Origin: Mastigias papua
Lineage: Eukaryota > Cnidaria > Scyphozoa > Rhizostomeae > Mastigiidae
Direction of reading: 5' to 3'
DNA: 64,000 bases
Assembly: GCA_964019165.1 (NCBI GenBank)
Contig: OZ025269.1
Span: 15,655,187 to 15,719,186 of the forward strand
The translations under genes were made by a program, and so were the position numbers. Below the pieces are notes generated by a model that was given only the letters and a program-made list of their open reading frames with translations, was not told the DNA's origin and made no database searches. How positions within the stretch are numbered: the stretch's first letter is position 1; each line of letters begins with the position of its first letter. Below are positions 22,801 through 33,967 of the stretch, in pieces.

Positions 22801-25800
22801 TCTATCCCCGCCCCTTTTGGTGAACATTTTCAGTTGAAAGAGGAACCGGTAATCATAAAGACAGGTAAGCTGCTTGTGTAAAGAAACATCAATGCTTATT
22901 TGGACATTTGCTGCTTGGCAAAACTAGCAATTTTGCTAAAAAGCTATCTTTTACTCTCAAAGAACAGACAATTAGGGTGTAATTGAAGTTGAAATTACAG
23001 GAAAGCCAGTCAACTAAGGCGATGGCGAGAAAATGCAAGTTCCTTGTAAACTGAAGCTACCAGAAAGGACCAAGTTTGTCCTCAAACTCAAACTTTTTTG
23101 CTTGAAAATTTGGTTTGTAAACAATTTGAACTTCGATGATTTAAGTTTTTTGTGCTTTCTGTGGTTTTTAATGCTGTGAGTCGGTTATATCGAGGTATTT
23201 TGATTGGCGGCAGAGAAAATTTGATTCGTAAAACAGTGAGTTCGCTATAGCGAAAGTTCGTTATCAAGAAAGGATTTATAAGAATTTTTCAGAGCAAAAT
23301 GAAGGGAAATGGACTTTTGTTCGTAAAATTGAGATGTTCGCTATATCAGGGGTTCGCAGTATCAAGAATCTACTGCATAGTGATGTACCAAGTGTACTTT
23401 TGGTGAGATTTGGTACGAATCTTTGAGAAATTGCCATTCTGAGATATATTGCTTAAATTGTACGAAACTGCTGAAGTTACTAAATCAATTCTGACATATA
23501 TTACGTAGTAATGTAATTTGTTCCAACACCTTGATGTTAAGAACTTGGATATAAGCATATACGAATTCGTAAGCATTTGCTTGTTCCTCTTGCTCATCTT
23601 CCCTCCAAGTGCACTTAATGCAGCATATTTCATAGTAGATTTCTGGTATAAGTTAAAAATAGCATACCTGCATGGTATCGGACAATTTGCATCACAGCTA
23701 AACACATTGACAGAGAAATTGCTCTTCACTTCAAGAATGCATTCCGCTGAAAGGTGATAGCTACGTGAGGTTTCTAGCAGAGGATATTTGCACTCAACTC
23801 TGACATAGCATAGCTGCGCAACGTTTGAGAGTCCTATCAGGTCTATTTTCTCCCAACCTAACTGACCAATCATCAGGCAGAATGGGCCTAGTCTTAGCAT
23901 GTGTGGTCAAAATCCAGCGCGATGATTGGTCAATTAGGTTGGAAGAAATTAGACCTGGCAGGGTTCTCAAACATTTGGCTGTTATGCACTCTGACATTGA
24001 TTTATTTGATTGTACAACGTAGAAATAGCGTATCATCATTGCAATAGAAAGGTTCTTTGCCAGCATTTATCGTATTTGAATACCTCATCTTTTAACTTGT
24101 GAAAAGATAAGCAAGTTAGGAGCTTACAACCATTTTAGCTACTGCAGGACATAGTCAACACTTTTAACAATAACTTTTTATCTTATTAACTCTCCTCAGA
24201 ACAACTTTAAAAACTAGTTACGCTCACATACCAAAAGTCAGCCATTCTAAACACAACGCATGTACAACACCCATGTGACACTAAACAACTAATGCAACAG
24301 TAAACTTGAATGAATCCAAAAGTACTACGTTTGATTAACCACTCAACAGACAATGAAGGTCCCATTATCTAATTCTGTTACATTTCTTTCTCTTTTTAAA
24401 TCAAGGAATTAGTTTACAAATTACAAACTTAAATCACTGTGGCATAGAACTAATACAAATTCTCTTAGAAGGTAAACAGTTCTCGACTACACCACTTTAT
24501 CGGACGCTTTACGTGACGAAACCACAGGAGGTGTGATCTAGCATATCTCTCCTCCTGCCAACATAGACAAAGAGCAATACAAACATTGATATATAACTAG
24601 CAAAAGTACCGTTCCTTTTCCAGTAGAGATCATGCACTCAAGAAAATCATAAGTTCACTATAGCACGAAAAAGCGGAAACATTATTTTAGCATACTGAAA
24701 GCTTTTTTCGTCCGACACTCGTCAGAGTATGAAACGTCGGATAACGACCGAAAGGTGAACCGACATATATAGCCAGATGCGGGTGCACGTGATATGATGA
24801 ATAATGCGTCTATTTGGCCCTATGACTGGCCAATTAGCATCTATTTACCATTGTTTACTTGAAGAGTCCAAGTGAAAATACGAATTCTTTTTGTTTACAC
24901 AAGACTGGGTTTGAGTCTTAATGTAAACTGATTCCAAAGCACCTAAATGAAAGGACGATCTTGCTTGCCCAATGATCTGAAAATTATCGTCTGTATATGT
25001 TTTGGCGCATTCTGGATTTGCAATAAGATGTTGTCCTATGGCCGAATCATATACAGACGAAAATTTTCGGATCATTGGGCAAGCAAGATCGTCCTTTCAT
25101 TTAGGTGTTTTGGAATCAGTTTGCATTAAGACTCAAAACCCAAAACTGAATTGACTACCAGACATCGCAAGGTACGTTAAATAAAACCAAAACACTATAA
25201 ATAAATATACGAATGTAATAAGATATGACTACATGGAGCATATTCTAGCAATCATTCGTGTCGTCTTTTTTACTCGCATCACACTTATGCAGCTATTGTG
25301 GGATTCACTATCGCAAGTAGGGAAAATGTTGGTGAAAGTTGAAACCTCCTACCTGAGCAGACGATGGAGCAAAAGCTCAAATACCAATCTAATCAATAAG
25401 TGCATTCGTTTAAATTTCCAGTATCGCCCCCCTGTTAGACGATTGATGTAGCACAGAAGTTATTCCATCATATCAGCACACTGTGAGTTCTTCCTTCAAA
25501 GGAACAGCTCACAGTATGTTATTATGATGAAAAAATAATGCATTCATATATCTCATTTATTTTTGAGCAAAATTTCTAATTCATATCAAACAGGAAGCTT
25601 GTATACATATCTTTCGTTACAAGAAACAAATTTATAAGAAACATGAGGCTCAAAGTAAACGAGTACTCTGAAAAGGCAAAAGCCAGTATTGATAGGCTGG
25701 CTAGAAAATCGTGCTTGCTAACAAAAGAGGAATCAAAGAAACTTTAAAGATCCTCAACGTCCAGCTTCTATTTTCGAAGGAAAATGTAGTGTAGTTAAAG

Positions 25801-28800
25801 TGTAGTAATTTGATCATGTGACTCATCTTGTTGCTGAATAGGCAGCACTTACGGTGTTATCTCCAGCCAATCCTGAATTAGCTGTCGTCATTGCTGAACA
25901 TTTGAGATTCACATGAAGTCCCTCACTAATCAGACGATATCGTAAAAGTATTGTAAAAATCATGTGCTTATTTGGAGATATAGAAAATTCATTATCCTAC
26001 CTTGGTCTATTGTCTGACAAAGTTTTGCATTTGGCATTGCAATATACTCAACGGCTGAACAGCCACACACTTCTTGTTGCTTTGTATGACGGCAGTATTG
26101 CTGGCAACCCTGTTCAATAGGATAAGTGGTTTTACTAGCGTTGCATTATTCTCGTTCCACAAATACTTGTAAAGAGCATTTTAGAGTGTTACCATTTGTA
26201 ATAGAAAGCGTGATTAAAGGAGGTGACTGGCAGTTTCTGAAAATAGAATAAACGTACCTAGAGAGTCCATTGCTATTCGCGAATGGGCATCAAAGGTTTA
26301 GCATTCGCAAGTGATTGAGAGTCTTAACTCGCTACAGACCTAATTTGACTTAATTGTGGACAACCATAAAGTAAATATAAACTCAAGGACAGTATCACGA
26401 AGATAAAAGGAGGACTTTGTTTTTCTAGGAAAAATAAAAAAACTGCAATAGAATTAAGTTAGCTACAACGTATAATACAAACCACTGCCTATTCTAAAAA
26501 AAATTACGAAGACTACACTATGGTATGACAAACTTTGTCCACACCCTGTATGAATTTTGTGATAACGCCCTGGTATCTTCCAAAATTGCAGGTAATACCG
26601 TCTGTTGTTAACAATGCGCTGAATGGTGTAAGAAGCTCTTTCTGGCATACTATGAAGTGCTATAAATGGTTATCGATAGGAATGATGGTCAAACTGGCTG
26701 AAACAAGCTTCTGAATTTCAAAATGATCAAATGTTGACCATAGCATAGCCATTAAAATGTTTGAGAGTTCTGATCAGCGCTATTTGCTTCCTACCTAATT
26801 GGCCAATCATGATGCAAAGTAAAGGCCTAAATTTAGCTGTGGAGCGCATACCTGGTCAGAATCCTGTATGAGAATTGGTCATTTAGTTGGGAGATAATAG
26901 GCCTGATCATAGCTTCCAAACATTTGGCGGCTGTGCTGTTGACCATACTTCTACAATCCTCGCCAAAATTAGTTGGAACACCAACGGTTTAGTCATCCAG
27001 GAGAACAACGTTATTCCTGTTTTACTGCCAGTGGATAACTCTCCTGTTCCTATTTCCCCTCCCCCCTCCCCCCATGAACAATGTTGATTTTTACGTAGGA
27101 AGTGACCATCTACCAGTCATTAGCGAAAATAACTGTCAAAGCAGAACAATCTCGTCATACTTCAACATTGTATCAGGGGGAGGGATAGAGAAGGAGCAAA
27201 ATTATGTTACAATGCAGTAGGTGTTCCAACAATTTTGGCGAGGATTGTAGCTGTGCAAGATCAAATTCTCGTCTCTCTAGGCTACAAGATGTGGCCAAGA
27301 CCAAACTAAACTAAGCACTGATACAGACTTTAGACTCCTCCACGCACCGTTTTCCACTGAATACTAATATTTATGTTTCATCGAAAAAATCCTAAGGTAT
27401 GATGAATCTGATATGAATTACCTCTAGTGAATACTTGATACCATTTCTTCTCACGACATCCTTGCAGCTTCCATTATTATAGACATCTGTTGTAATAATT
27501 AATTGCTGAAATGGAGATAATATCGTGCAACTACAGTTACTTCTTCGCATCTGATTTGCAATCGTGAGTTGATTTTGGAATTTTGATAGGCAACTTTTGA
27601 ATCAACCTTGAATGTACAAGTGTTATGAGAGAAATTTCAGCACTGGGTTTTAAATAAACTTCGACAACTCAAAGAGAATTAGCCAACAAGTCCAGCATTT
27701 TGCCTACTTACTATTGACGTAAGCGTTTCAACTCAAACTCGAGTCATGAAAGAACGAAACCAAATCAAACGATGTTACTACTTATAAAAATACTAATGAA
27801 AACTTCTGTGAATTTTCTGCTAAACATACAATTGTAGTCCAAAGACAGCTAAATAGATAATACAATAAAAGAAAAAATACATTACTTAAAATTCAAAACA
27901 TAAGAAGTTCCGCAGATTCCCATTCTTTATTACATTAGCAGAATATATAATATGATGGAGGTTCTTGTGCCAATGATCATGGTGCATCTTATTATGCGGT
28001 ACTTTGTTTTGAAGCCTTTTAATATATAAAGAAAGCTATGTACAGAGTTTGCATATCACGGTTCTGACATGTGGTACAATCATATACCAGAGAGAGATTT
28101 AAATGAAGCTGGCAAACCAAAGATTCTACCGGACTTTGATATCCAAACGGATAGGATAATTGAACATCAAAGACCAGATATAGCATACAAGACATTGAAA
28201 GAGAAAGTCTCATAATAGATGTTGTAATACTTCCAGACAAAAACTTTGTAGATAATGAAGTTGAAAAAGTAACGAAGTTTTCCAATATTTTAATGCTTTA
28301 AGCCTCGGTCAAACGATCCACCATATCACCCAACATCATGTTAGGCGACTGTTCGATCGTCTGACCACCATGTTGGGTCATCCAACATCATTATTTTGTT
28401 AGGGAGGCTCTTTGTGTACACGCGTTGCTATAAGAAACTAAGAGTTTGCTCCAAATAATAATAAGAATAATAATTTTTTTTTTGAAACCTCATGATATTA
28501 ATGCAATCTAAGTATACAATCATACACCTCACTATATTAAGGCAGTGCATAATTGGCAAGTCTGCAACTTAAAAAAAAAAAAAAAAGAAAAAAAAAACAA
28601 TACAAAACAAAACAAAAACAAAAAAAACAAAAATTCTCAAATTGAAGTAAAGTAATAGCAATAGTAACTGTAATACTAAGGTAGTAAAGTCATAGTCAAT
28701 AGTCCAGTAAATTAGGGTTAGTCCAAGGTTTATTTCGTCTACAGAAGATATAATAAGTACAACGTACTGCAATATTAATTGTTTTAGATAAAAATAATAA

Positions 28801-31800
28801 TAATAATAATAATAATATCGAATGTTTACCCAGGATAAACACTTCAACTTGAACAGCTGTTATCAATGTGTGTCCAGGAAAAATAAAGAAAGTAAATTAA
28901 AGAGGTTACCTAAAAAGTCAAACTTAAAATAAGTACATAGGGCATTTGTCCACAAAATTTAACAAAAATGTGTCTTTAGAAACGATTTAAAATCAGATGT
29001 TGTCATTTCACGGGCTTCCAATGGAAGCATGTTGAATTCTTTAGCACCTGTCAATGAAAAACTTCTTCTAGCATACTCTGTTTTAAACCTAGGTAGTCGT
29101 ATCAGGTTTGATCTATTCCTTGTCCCAATTGAATGTTCTATGAGCTGGAAGTAGTTCTTGAAGGGTTCGATGATATTATTATCAAGACAATCTCTGACAA
29201 TGATACAAGCGCGCTTTTTGTTTGCATTTGTCACTGATTGAAGTGAGAGTCTAGCTTCATGCTGTCTGTTTATAATTGCCTCAGCTCTACTGTGGAAAGA
29301 AGCAAGCTTTTCAGATTGTGTTCTTGTATTGTAGAGCAGGAGAATACCACAACAAGTAAATGTTGGTAAGATCATGCTTTCGTAAATGGCTTTCGCTGCT
29401 TTCACGTCTAGTTGTTCACGTAGTTTTGCAAGTAGATTTAGTCGAGAGGACGCATTTTTGTAGCACTTATCAAAGTATGTGTTCATATTTAAGGTGCTGT
29501 CTATTTGAACTCCTAGGTACTTGTAACTTGAGGCTTTCTCAATCTCCATATCATTCACGTTCACTCTGAAATCTGCTGATTCCTTTGCTACAAATAGTTG
29601 TATAAGAAACGAAGAAAGTGGTCTAGTGAAGAAGGCTGTAAAATACTGTAAAATTCTATACTGATTAACTTTTTCAGCTGTTTTTAAAGTAATATTACCT
29701 ATAATTACGTGTTATCTAATGGTGTTTGCTTTATTTTTATAGTATTTTGCTTGCATGGCACTAACTGAGGGTTGGGAAGGGGGGGGGGGCTGCACCCCAA
29801 CGCAGTTTCTGAATATAACCCTGGAAATATAGGAGCTAGAATCACTCGCTCACTAATGACGTTGAAGAAAACACCTACTGTATACCAATGTCCACATATT
29901 TTTCGTCGTCCTTGTCTTCAAATCTAAACACAAAACTACGCTTCCCATCCTTAATACTGGTAATGTATATTGATAATATCAACATGTATAGCTATGGGCC
30001 ACATCATATACTGGTTATTTCCTTACTGATGATGACCTTCGGATGGAGACAAACAGGTAATGTATAGTTACTAATTAGGTCGAGCCTACATGTCTCTAAA
30101 GAAGCTCTGGAATGTTGAAACATAAGTTGAATATCTGTCTTCTAGTCTTCCCACCTTTCTCGTCTTAAATTTCCTATTACTTTTGGTGCACCTCATTAGA
30201 CACAGAAAGTCCATGCTATGAGCAATTTTGAGCACTTATGCATGATAGGAGTCTCTTTGGCAGAAGCTGTATGCTTTGAGAGGGTCAGGAATGACTTTAT
30301 GACTGCAATGCCACTCTTGTTTAACAGACACTCATTAACGAATGTATGATACAAATAATTGACTTTTGTCTTTACATGTTGTACACAATCTTTCCCTCGG
30401 TGACGGCATGTTAAGATTATCTGATATAAGAAAGGACTTCTTCATTTCTTTTCATCGCCTTGTCACGTCCATGAAGGACCAGCACCATTTTAACATTCGA
30501 AAAGTAATATAATGTTTTGTTTTTATTGTCCCCGTGCTCTCATAGAACTTCATTCCAGAGAATAATTGAAATAAAAAACAGAAATAACTTTATTCTTCAA
30601 AATTGCTAATAAAAAAAGCAGAAACTGAATACCTTACGGATAGATATACGTGCAGAAGAGCCTGGTGGAATACTGAAACCTTTCTCATCAGGCAGCAAGG
30701 GAAGATCCTGGTCTTCTATCAGAATTCTAATCCCTTCATCAGTTGTCAACATTGGCAAGTATTCGCTTTTAGCAACGTCGATTGTGAGCTGAAGGACATC
30801 TATTAATGAAATGCAATGTAGGCTGTTTTAAGAACCTCCATTGAAAGCTTCAGCCAAGCCTATACTTCGACTATACTATACTATACTATACTATACTATA
30901 CTATACTATACTATACTATACTATACTATACTATACTATACTATACTATACTATACTATACTATACTATACTATACTATACTATACTATACTATACTATA
31001 CTATACTATACTATACTATACTATACTATACTATAATAAAATTACTGATGTCTTCTACAAAAGTAAAAGGGTGTGCCATCCCCACGCGTACCTAGTAGTT
31101 GGCTATTGAATCTACTACCCTAAGACATCGCAAGAGACTTAAAAAGGCGTATGTCAGGAAACAGGGCATATAAAAATACGATAACAAAGGGAGCTGATAA
31201 CTTAGTAAATGCCATACCCATCGAATCGGAAACTTCCAGGGGATCAAGGGTTTTGTTATTTGCGAACGAAAAGCCATTAAATGTATAGCAGTTTCCATAT
31301 TTCCAATTCCAGTCCTGCGTCCAGTATAGGTCTTTGAACTGCCTGATGTAATGAAGTAAAATCAAAGTTATGACAAATAGACTGTAGTGTGCATACCTAG
31401 TTTGATAATGCAGTGACAAGCAAACTTTAGAATTGGTAAAATGGTTGTTTGTAGATCTCATGAAATAATTACATCATACACATTTTCTTTTTTACAAGAA
31501 AGCCCCTTTTTTTTCTGAGCCTCAATTTTCTTAACTTTCCCAAAATAGAGGCTGAGGTTTTCGTTACATTTGCTCAACTTTTATTGCAGTAAACTGACTA
31601 GAGAGGTTGCCATTATTTGCTATAAAATGTTTGATCTTTGTTAATCAAGATTATCAGTGAAAAGCTTCGATCGTGTAAAGGGGCTTGCAAAGAATGAGCT
31701 AATACCGAATTCTGGCACGTGAAAAAGGTGAAGTTTGGAACTTGAGCCTCGTGATTTTCTTAACATTTTCTTAAGATTTTGGTCTTCTGCGTATTACTTT

Positions 31801-33367
31801 CTTATAAACTATATTCTTATTAAACACAACGTATAGTTTGATATTACCCTTTATCACAGCGAATGCCAGACCAGCGGCAACTTATTATAAATGCATTAAA
31901 TTGATGTCCTCTCTTCATTTTTGTTGCCTTTGGTAGCTGGTTGATACTTCCAAGCAGTTCTTCTATAGTAGCTGCTGGCTCATCAACTATGAGTGAGCCA
32001 GCCTCTAACCCGCTAATTGACTTCTTTTCAAAGCGTGATTTGTAAAGATCCTTCATTTCAGACTTCGTTACTTTCGATGTCGAATTGTCGTTGAACAGAT
32101 CTCGTAACTCTGTCTGAAGGAGAATGTTCAGGTTGCATATCGTTACGCCAGGAAATGTAAGTTTCTGAAACAAAAGTTGCAATTGTATCATCATGCAGAG
32201 CATTCTTTTACCATAATAACTACCAGGGAAAGTTCCCAGTAGGTCCAATGCTTTCTCCAGTAATAATTGGTGAGCAGGCCTTAATACCATTGGTCTCGAA
32301 AATTCATATAGTGGTCTTGAAAATGAAAATTTGTGCTGTAAAAAATTAGTGGAATCGTAATTGCCATATATGGCAATTACGAAATTTTCTTGCAAAATAT
32401 TGAGAGGTTGAAGGTACATTACACAAAAAATGCGTTTCATGTAGGGCACAGGTGTGGTCCTAAGATAATAATAAATGGGTGTGGTTCTATGATAATAATA
32501 AATAGGCGTGGTCTTATGATAATAATAAATAATTGTAATTTCCTTATTCATGTTTAGCTTTTCTTCTAGCTAAATCTACTATACACAAAAAAGGTAAAAG
32601 CGTATCTATAGTAACTAATACACACAAGGACGCTATTCAATTCCTAGACAATGTTATTTCGGGCTCCGCCCATACACCCTTAGTTTCTCTTTCATAGTGG
32701 TCTTGCATCTTTGGCTTTTAGGCCCTGTTGGAAAAATCAAAGAATTCCCCCAGCTGTTTGGGCCTACTCAAAAAATGTTTTTGAAGAGAGAGTGGTATTC
32801 TTTGGGGGTCGTCCTAAAAAGACACGGAGATTCTGTTATTATAGACTTTGAATGATTGGTTGCCTACTGAAGTCCCAACACGATATATCTTCAATGCGAA
32901 ATGGCCTTGGTTAATTTGCTTCAAATATTTAGGAGAAGGGGGCATGGGTAGTAGATTTGCTAACAATTGTCTACTTAAGGAAAGCATTTAGACTCACCCT
33001 TAATCCTCCAAAAGACCTCAGCTGCTTTTTCTATATTATGACAAGCTAGTAGAGCAACCTTAGCCCAGGAACCAAATCCTTTCTTAAGTAATATAACGAT
33101 AATCAAATGTAGAGAGCTTAAAATTACCCTTTCGTATTTCACACTGACATTGGTACTAACAGGCTTTGAGCTATATAGTAAAACCAATTGAACCACCATG
33201 AAGATAAAACCAGCCATTACACCAAGCCATATGAGAAACCAAGAAACTTTTACTGTCCAAACCGGCGTAGTTGCAAAGCGGCTGATGCCATGAGCTGTCG
33301 TCGTAGATGCAAATTCAAGAAGCATTGCCTTCACAGCACTATCACCAGCTTTGTTTTCCGTGTTCAT
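19892..33367 (-). CDS. DEG/ENaC/ASIC-family sodium channel subunit, nine exons
   Basis: Trimeric, usually Na+-selective, amiloride-class cation channel of the plasma membrane. Exons in order: 33367-33128, 32164-31848, 31342-31218, 30799-30633, 27505-27422, 26109-26001, 23746-23530, 20446-20371, 20047-19892. All are GT-AG and the phases close to 496 residues, the usual family length. The N-terminus has the gating His-Gly (TTTAHGISRFA, residues 26-27) and TM1 at about 43-65. The palm start is KLTFPGVTICN (81-91). Then come YGNCYTFN, IPPGSSARISIRK and a Cys-rich block (YNNGSCKD, GCQQYC, EVCGC, FSCDANCPIPC) before ENIIQLSVHYGNRAVETIE. The final exon gives FKNLISDVGGQLGLWIGVSA, with the GxS selectivity tract as GVS (462-464), TM2 and a short tail. 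The ligand or gating stimulus cannot be inferred. Upstream of the ATG the frame stays open after an AG, so a further 5' exon is possible. Introns are packed with repeats. Confidence 0.93.
21114..21295. mobile_element. Mutator-like MITE, copy 1 (DEG/ENaC intron 7)
   Basis: A 182-bp foldback with ends AGCATAGCCGCCAAATG and CATTTGGCGGCTATGCT and long inner arms (CCCAACCTAATTGACCAATC and its complement). The flanking 9-mers AGCAGCCAG (21105-21113) and AGCTGCCAG (21296-21304) match at 8 of 9 bases, giving a 9-bp target duplication typical of Mutator-like transposases. Non-coding. Confidence 0.85.
22431..23375. mobile_element. Non-autonomous pogo/Tigger-like DNA transposon (DEG/ENaC intron 7)
   Basis: Left end TAGTAGAATCTTGATATAAC and right end (reverse complement) CAGTAGATTCTTGATACTGC are inverted repeats. 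TA precedes the left end and CA, probably a mutated TA, follows the right. Inside both ends lie CGAACC and GTTCGCTATA words. 945 bp without transposase. Related in end structure to 8785-9606 but a different subfamily. Confidence 0.75.
23807..23988. mobile_element. Mutator-like MITE, copy 2 (DEG/ENaC intron 6)
   Basis: 182 bp, same length as copy 1. Starts AGCATAGCTGCGCAACGTTT and ends AAACATTTGGCTGTTATGCA. Flanked by perfect 9-bp direct repeats CTCTGACAT at 23798-23806 and 23989-23997. It inserted only about 60 bp upstream of the splice acceptor of channel exon 7. Confidence 0.88.
24703..24775. repeat. Dispersed repeat with hairpin, copy A
   Basis: Contains GACACTCGT, AGAGTATGAAACGT, GACCGAAAGG and ATATATAGCCAGATGCGGG in the same order as the reverse complement of 50026-50104. 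CCGAC and GTCGG at 24713-24741 can form a stem. Confidence 0.75.
24906..25142. mobile_element. Near-perfect long palindrome (foldback MITE) in DEG/ENaC intron 6
   Basis: Arms of about 95 bp (24906-25002 and 25046-25142) are almost complementary, for example GAAAGGACGATCTTGCTTGC and its complement, around a loop of about 45 bp. Outer ends are TGGGTTTGAGTCT and AGACTCAAAACCCA. High arm identity suggests recent origin or gene-conversion upkeep. No target duplication recognised. Confidence 0.85.
26742..26937. mobile_element. Mutator-like MITE, copy 3 (DEG/ENaC intron 5)
   Basis: 196 bp. Starts AGCATAGCCATTAAAATGTT and ends AACATTTGGCGGCTGTGCT. Flanked by perfect 9-bp direct repeats GTTGACCAT at 26733-26741 and 26938-26946. 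More diverged inside than copies 1 and 2. Confidence 0.88.
28300..28425. repeat. Small foldback with repeated CCAACATCAT words
   Basis: CACCCAACATCATGTTAGGCG is followed by partial copies in both orientations (CCATGTTGGGTCATCCAACATCAT...TGTTAGG). Possibly a MITE remnant within channel intron 4. Confidence 0.35.
28959..29564 (-). pseudogene. 3' end of a non-LTR (LINE) retrotransposon ORF2, 5'-truncated
   Basis: 201 codons match the region after the polymerase domain in LINE reverse transcriptases: SYKYLGVQIDSTLNMNTYF, then RLNLLAKLREQLDVKAAKAI, LPTFTCCGILLLYN, and the end FNMLPLEAREMTTSDFKSFL. No catalytic YADD segment is present, so this is a dead 5'-truncated copy. It lies in channel intron 4, in the same orientation as the host gene. 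Confidence 0.85.
30871..31035. repeat. (CTATA)n pentanucleotide array, about 33 copies
   Basis: A nearly pure CTATA tandem array in channel intron 3, between exons 3 and 4, 72 bp from exon 4. Confidence 0.97.
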
Positions 33368-33894
33368 GTTCTCTTCCTTTTCTGTAATTTCCTAAAAGTG
33401 CGTTCCATTATTGCAGAAATTATGCTTAATAGTGATTTCGTTATTTTTCATGGCCAATCGTGGTAAATTATTCCGTCATAGAGACTGAGAAATTATTCTA
33501 CTACCAAAATAATGCTTGGTCGCTGATACTGTTGGGTCGCTTGCATTCTCAATAAGCACTGACATAACGAGCAAAGAAAACGTGGTAGGTTGTAAGAAGC
33601 TGGTAAAATACAAACGATAAAAGGCATTCCAGTTTGTGACACTGAACCTGGTGGAACTAAGTATTAGAGCCATCATGAGATCACATGTGACTCTCTTCAG
33701 CAAAAATGCCAATAGGTCGTCGCTTGCTATCAATTTAACGAATTCTCGACCTTGCAGTTTATAGACACTCATCACATGAGGAGTTTACCAAAAGAGGGCA
33801 GCATCAATAAATATACGTCGGCCAGTTCACTTCTGCTGTTATTACTATTCAAGTGCTAAACACAAAACATTGCAAAATAGAAGTGAGAGAAAAA

Positions 33895-33966
33895 GGAATG
33901 ACCCTATCAGGGTTCGAACTTGCGACCCTCCACATTGTTCATCGAGTGCTCTACCATTAAGTTATC
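33895..33966 (-). repeat. tRNA-derived sequence (SINE head or tRNA pseudogene)
   Basis: On the minus strand an A-box-like TTAATGGTAGAGCAC and a B-box-like AGTTCGAACCC lie at tRNA spacing, but the anticodon and acceptor stems do not pair well. Best read as a tRNA-derived SINE or decayed tRNA rather than a working gene. Confidence 0.55.
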
Positions 33967-33967
33967 A

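Noticed and set aside
23643..23667. A 25-nt mini-intron in channel exon 7 (CAG|GTATGC...ACCAG)
   Set aside because: Removing it shifts the frame into a stop; reading through keeps the frame and reaches a donor whose phase matches the next exon.
23794..24066. 90-codon minus-strand frame
   Set aside because: Lies mostly in Mutator-like MITE copy 2.
25877..25905. A 29-nt extra channel exon after exon 6
   Set aside because: Exon 6 joins exon 7 directly in phase and keeps the expected Cys spacing.
30871..31035. CRISPR-like periodicity
   Set aside because: Simple 5-bp tandem array without spacers, in an intron of an animal gene.
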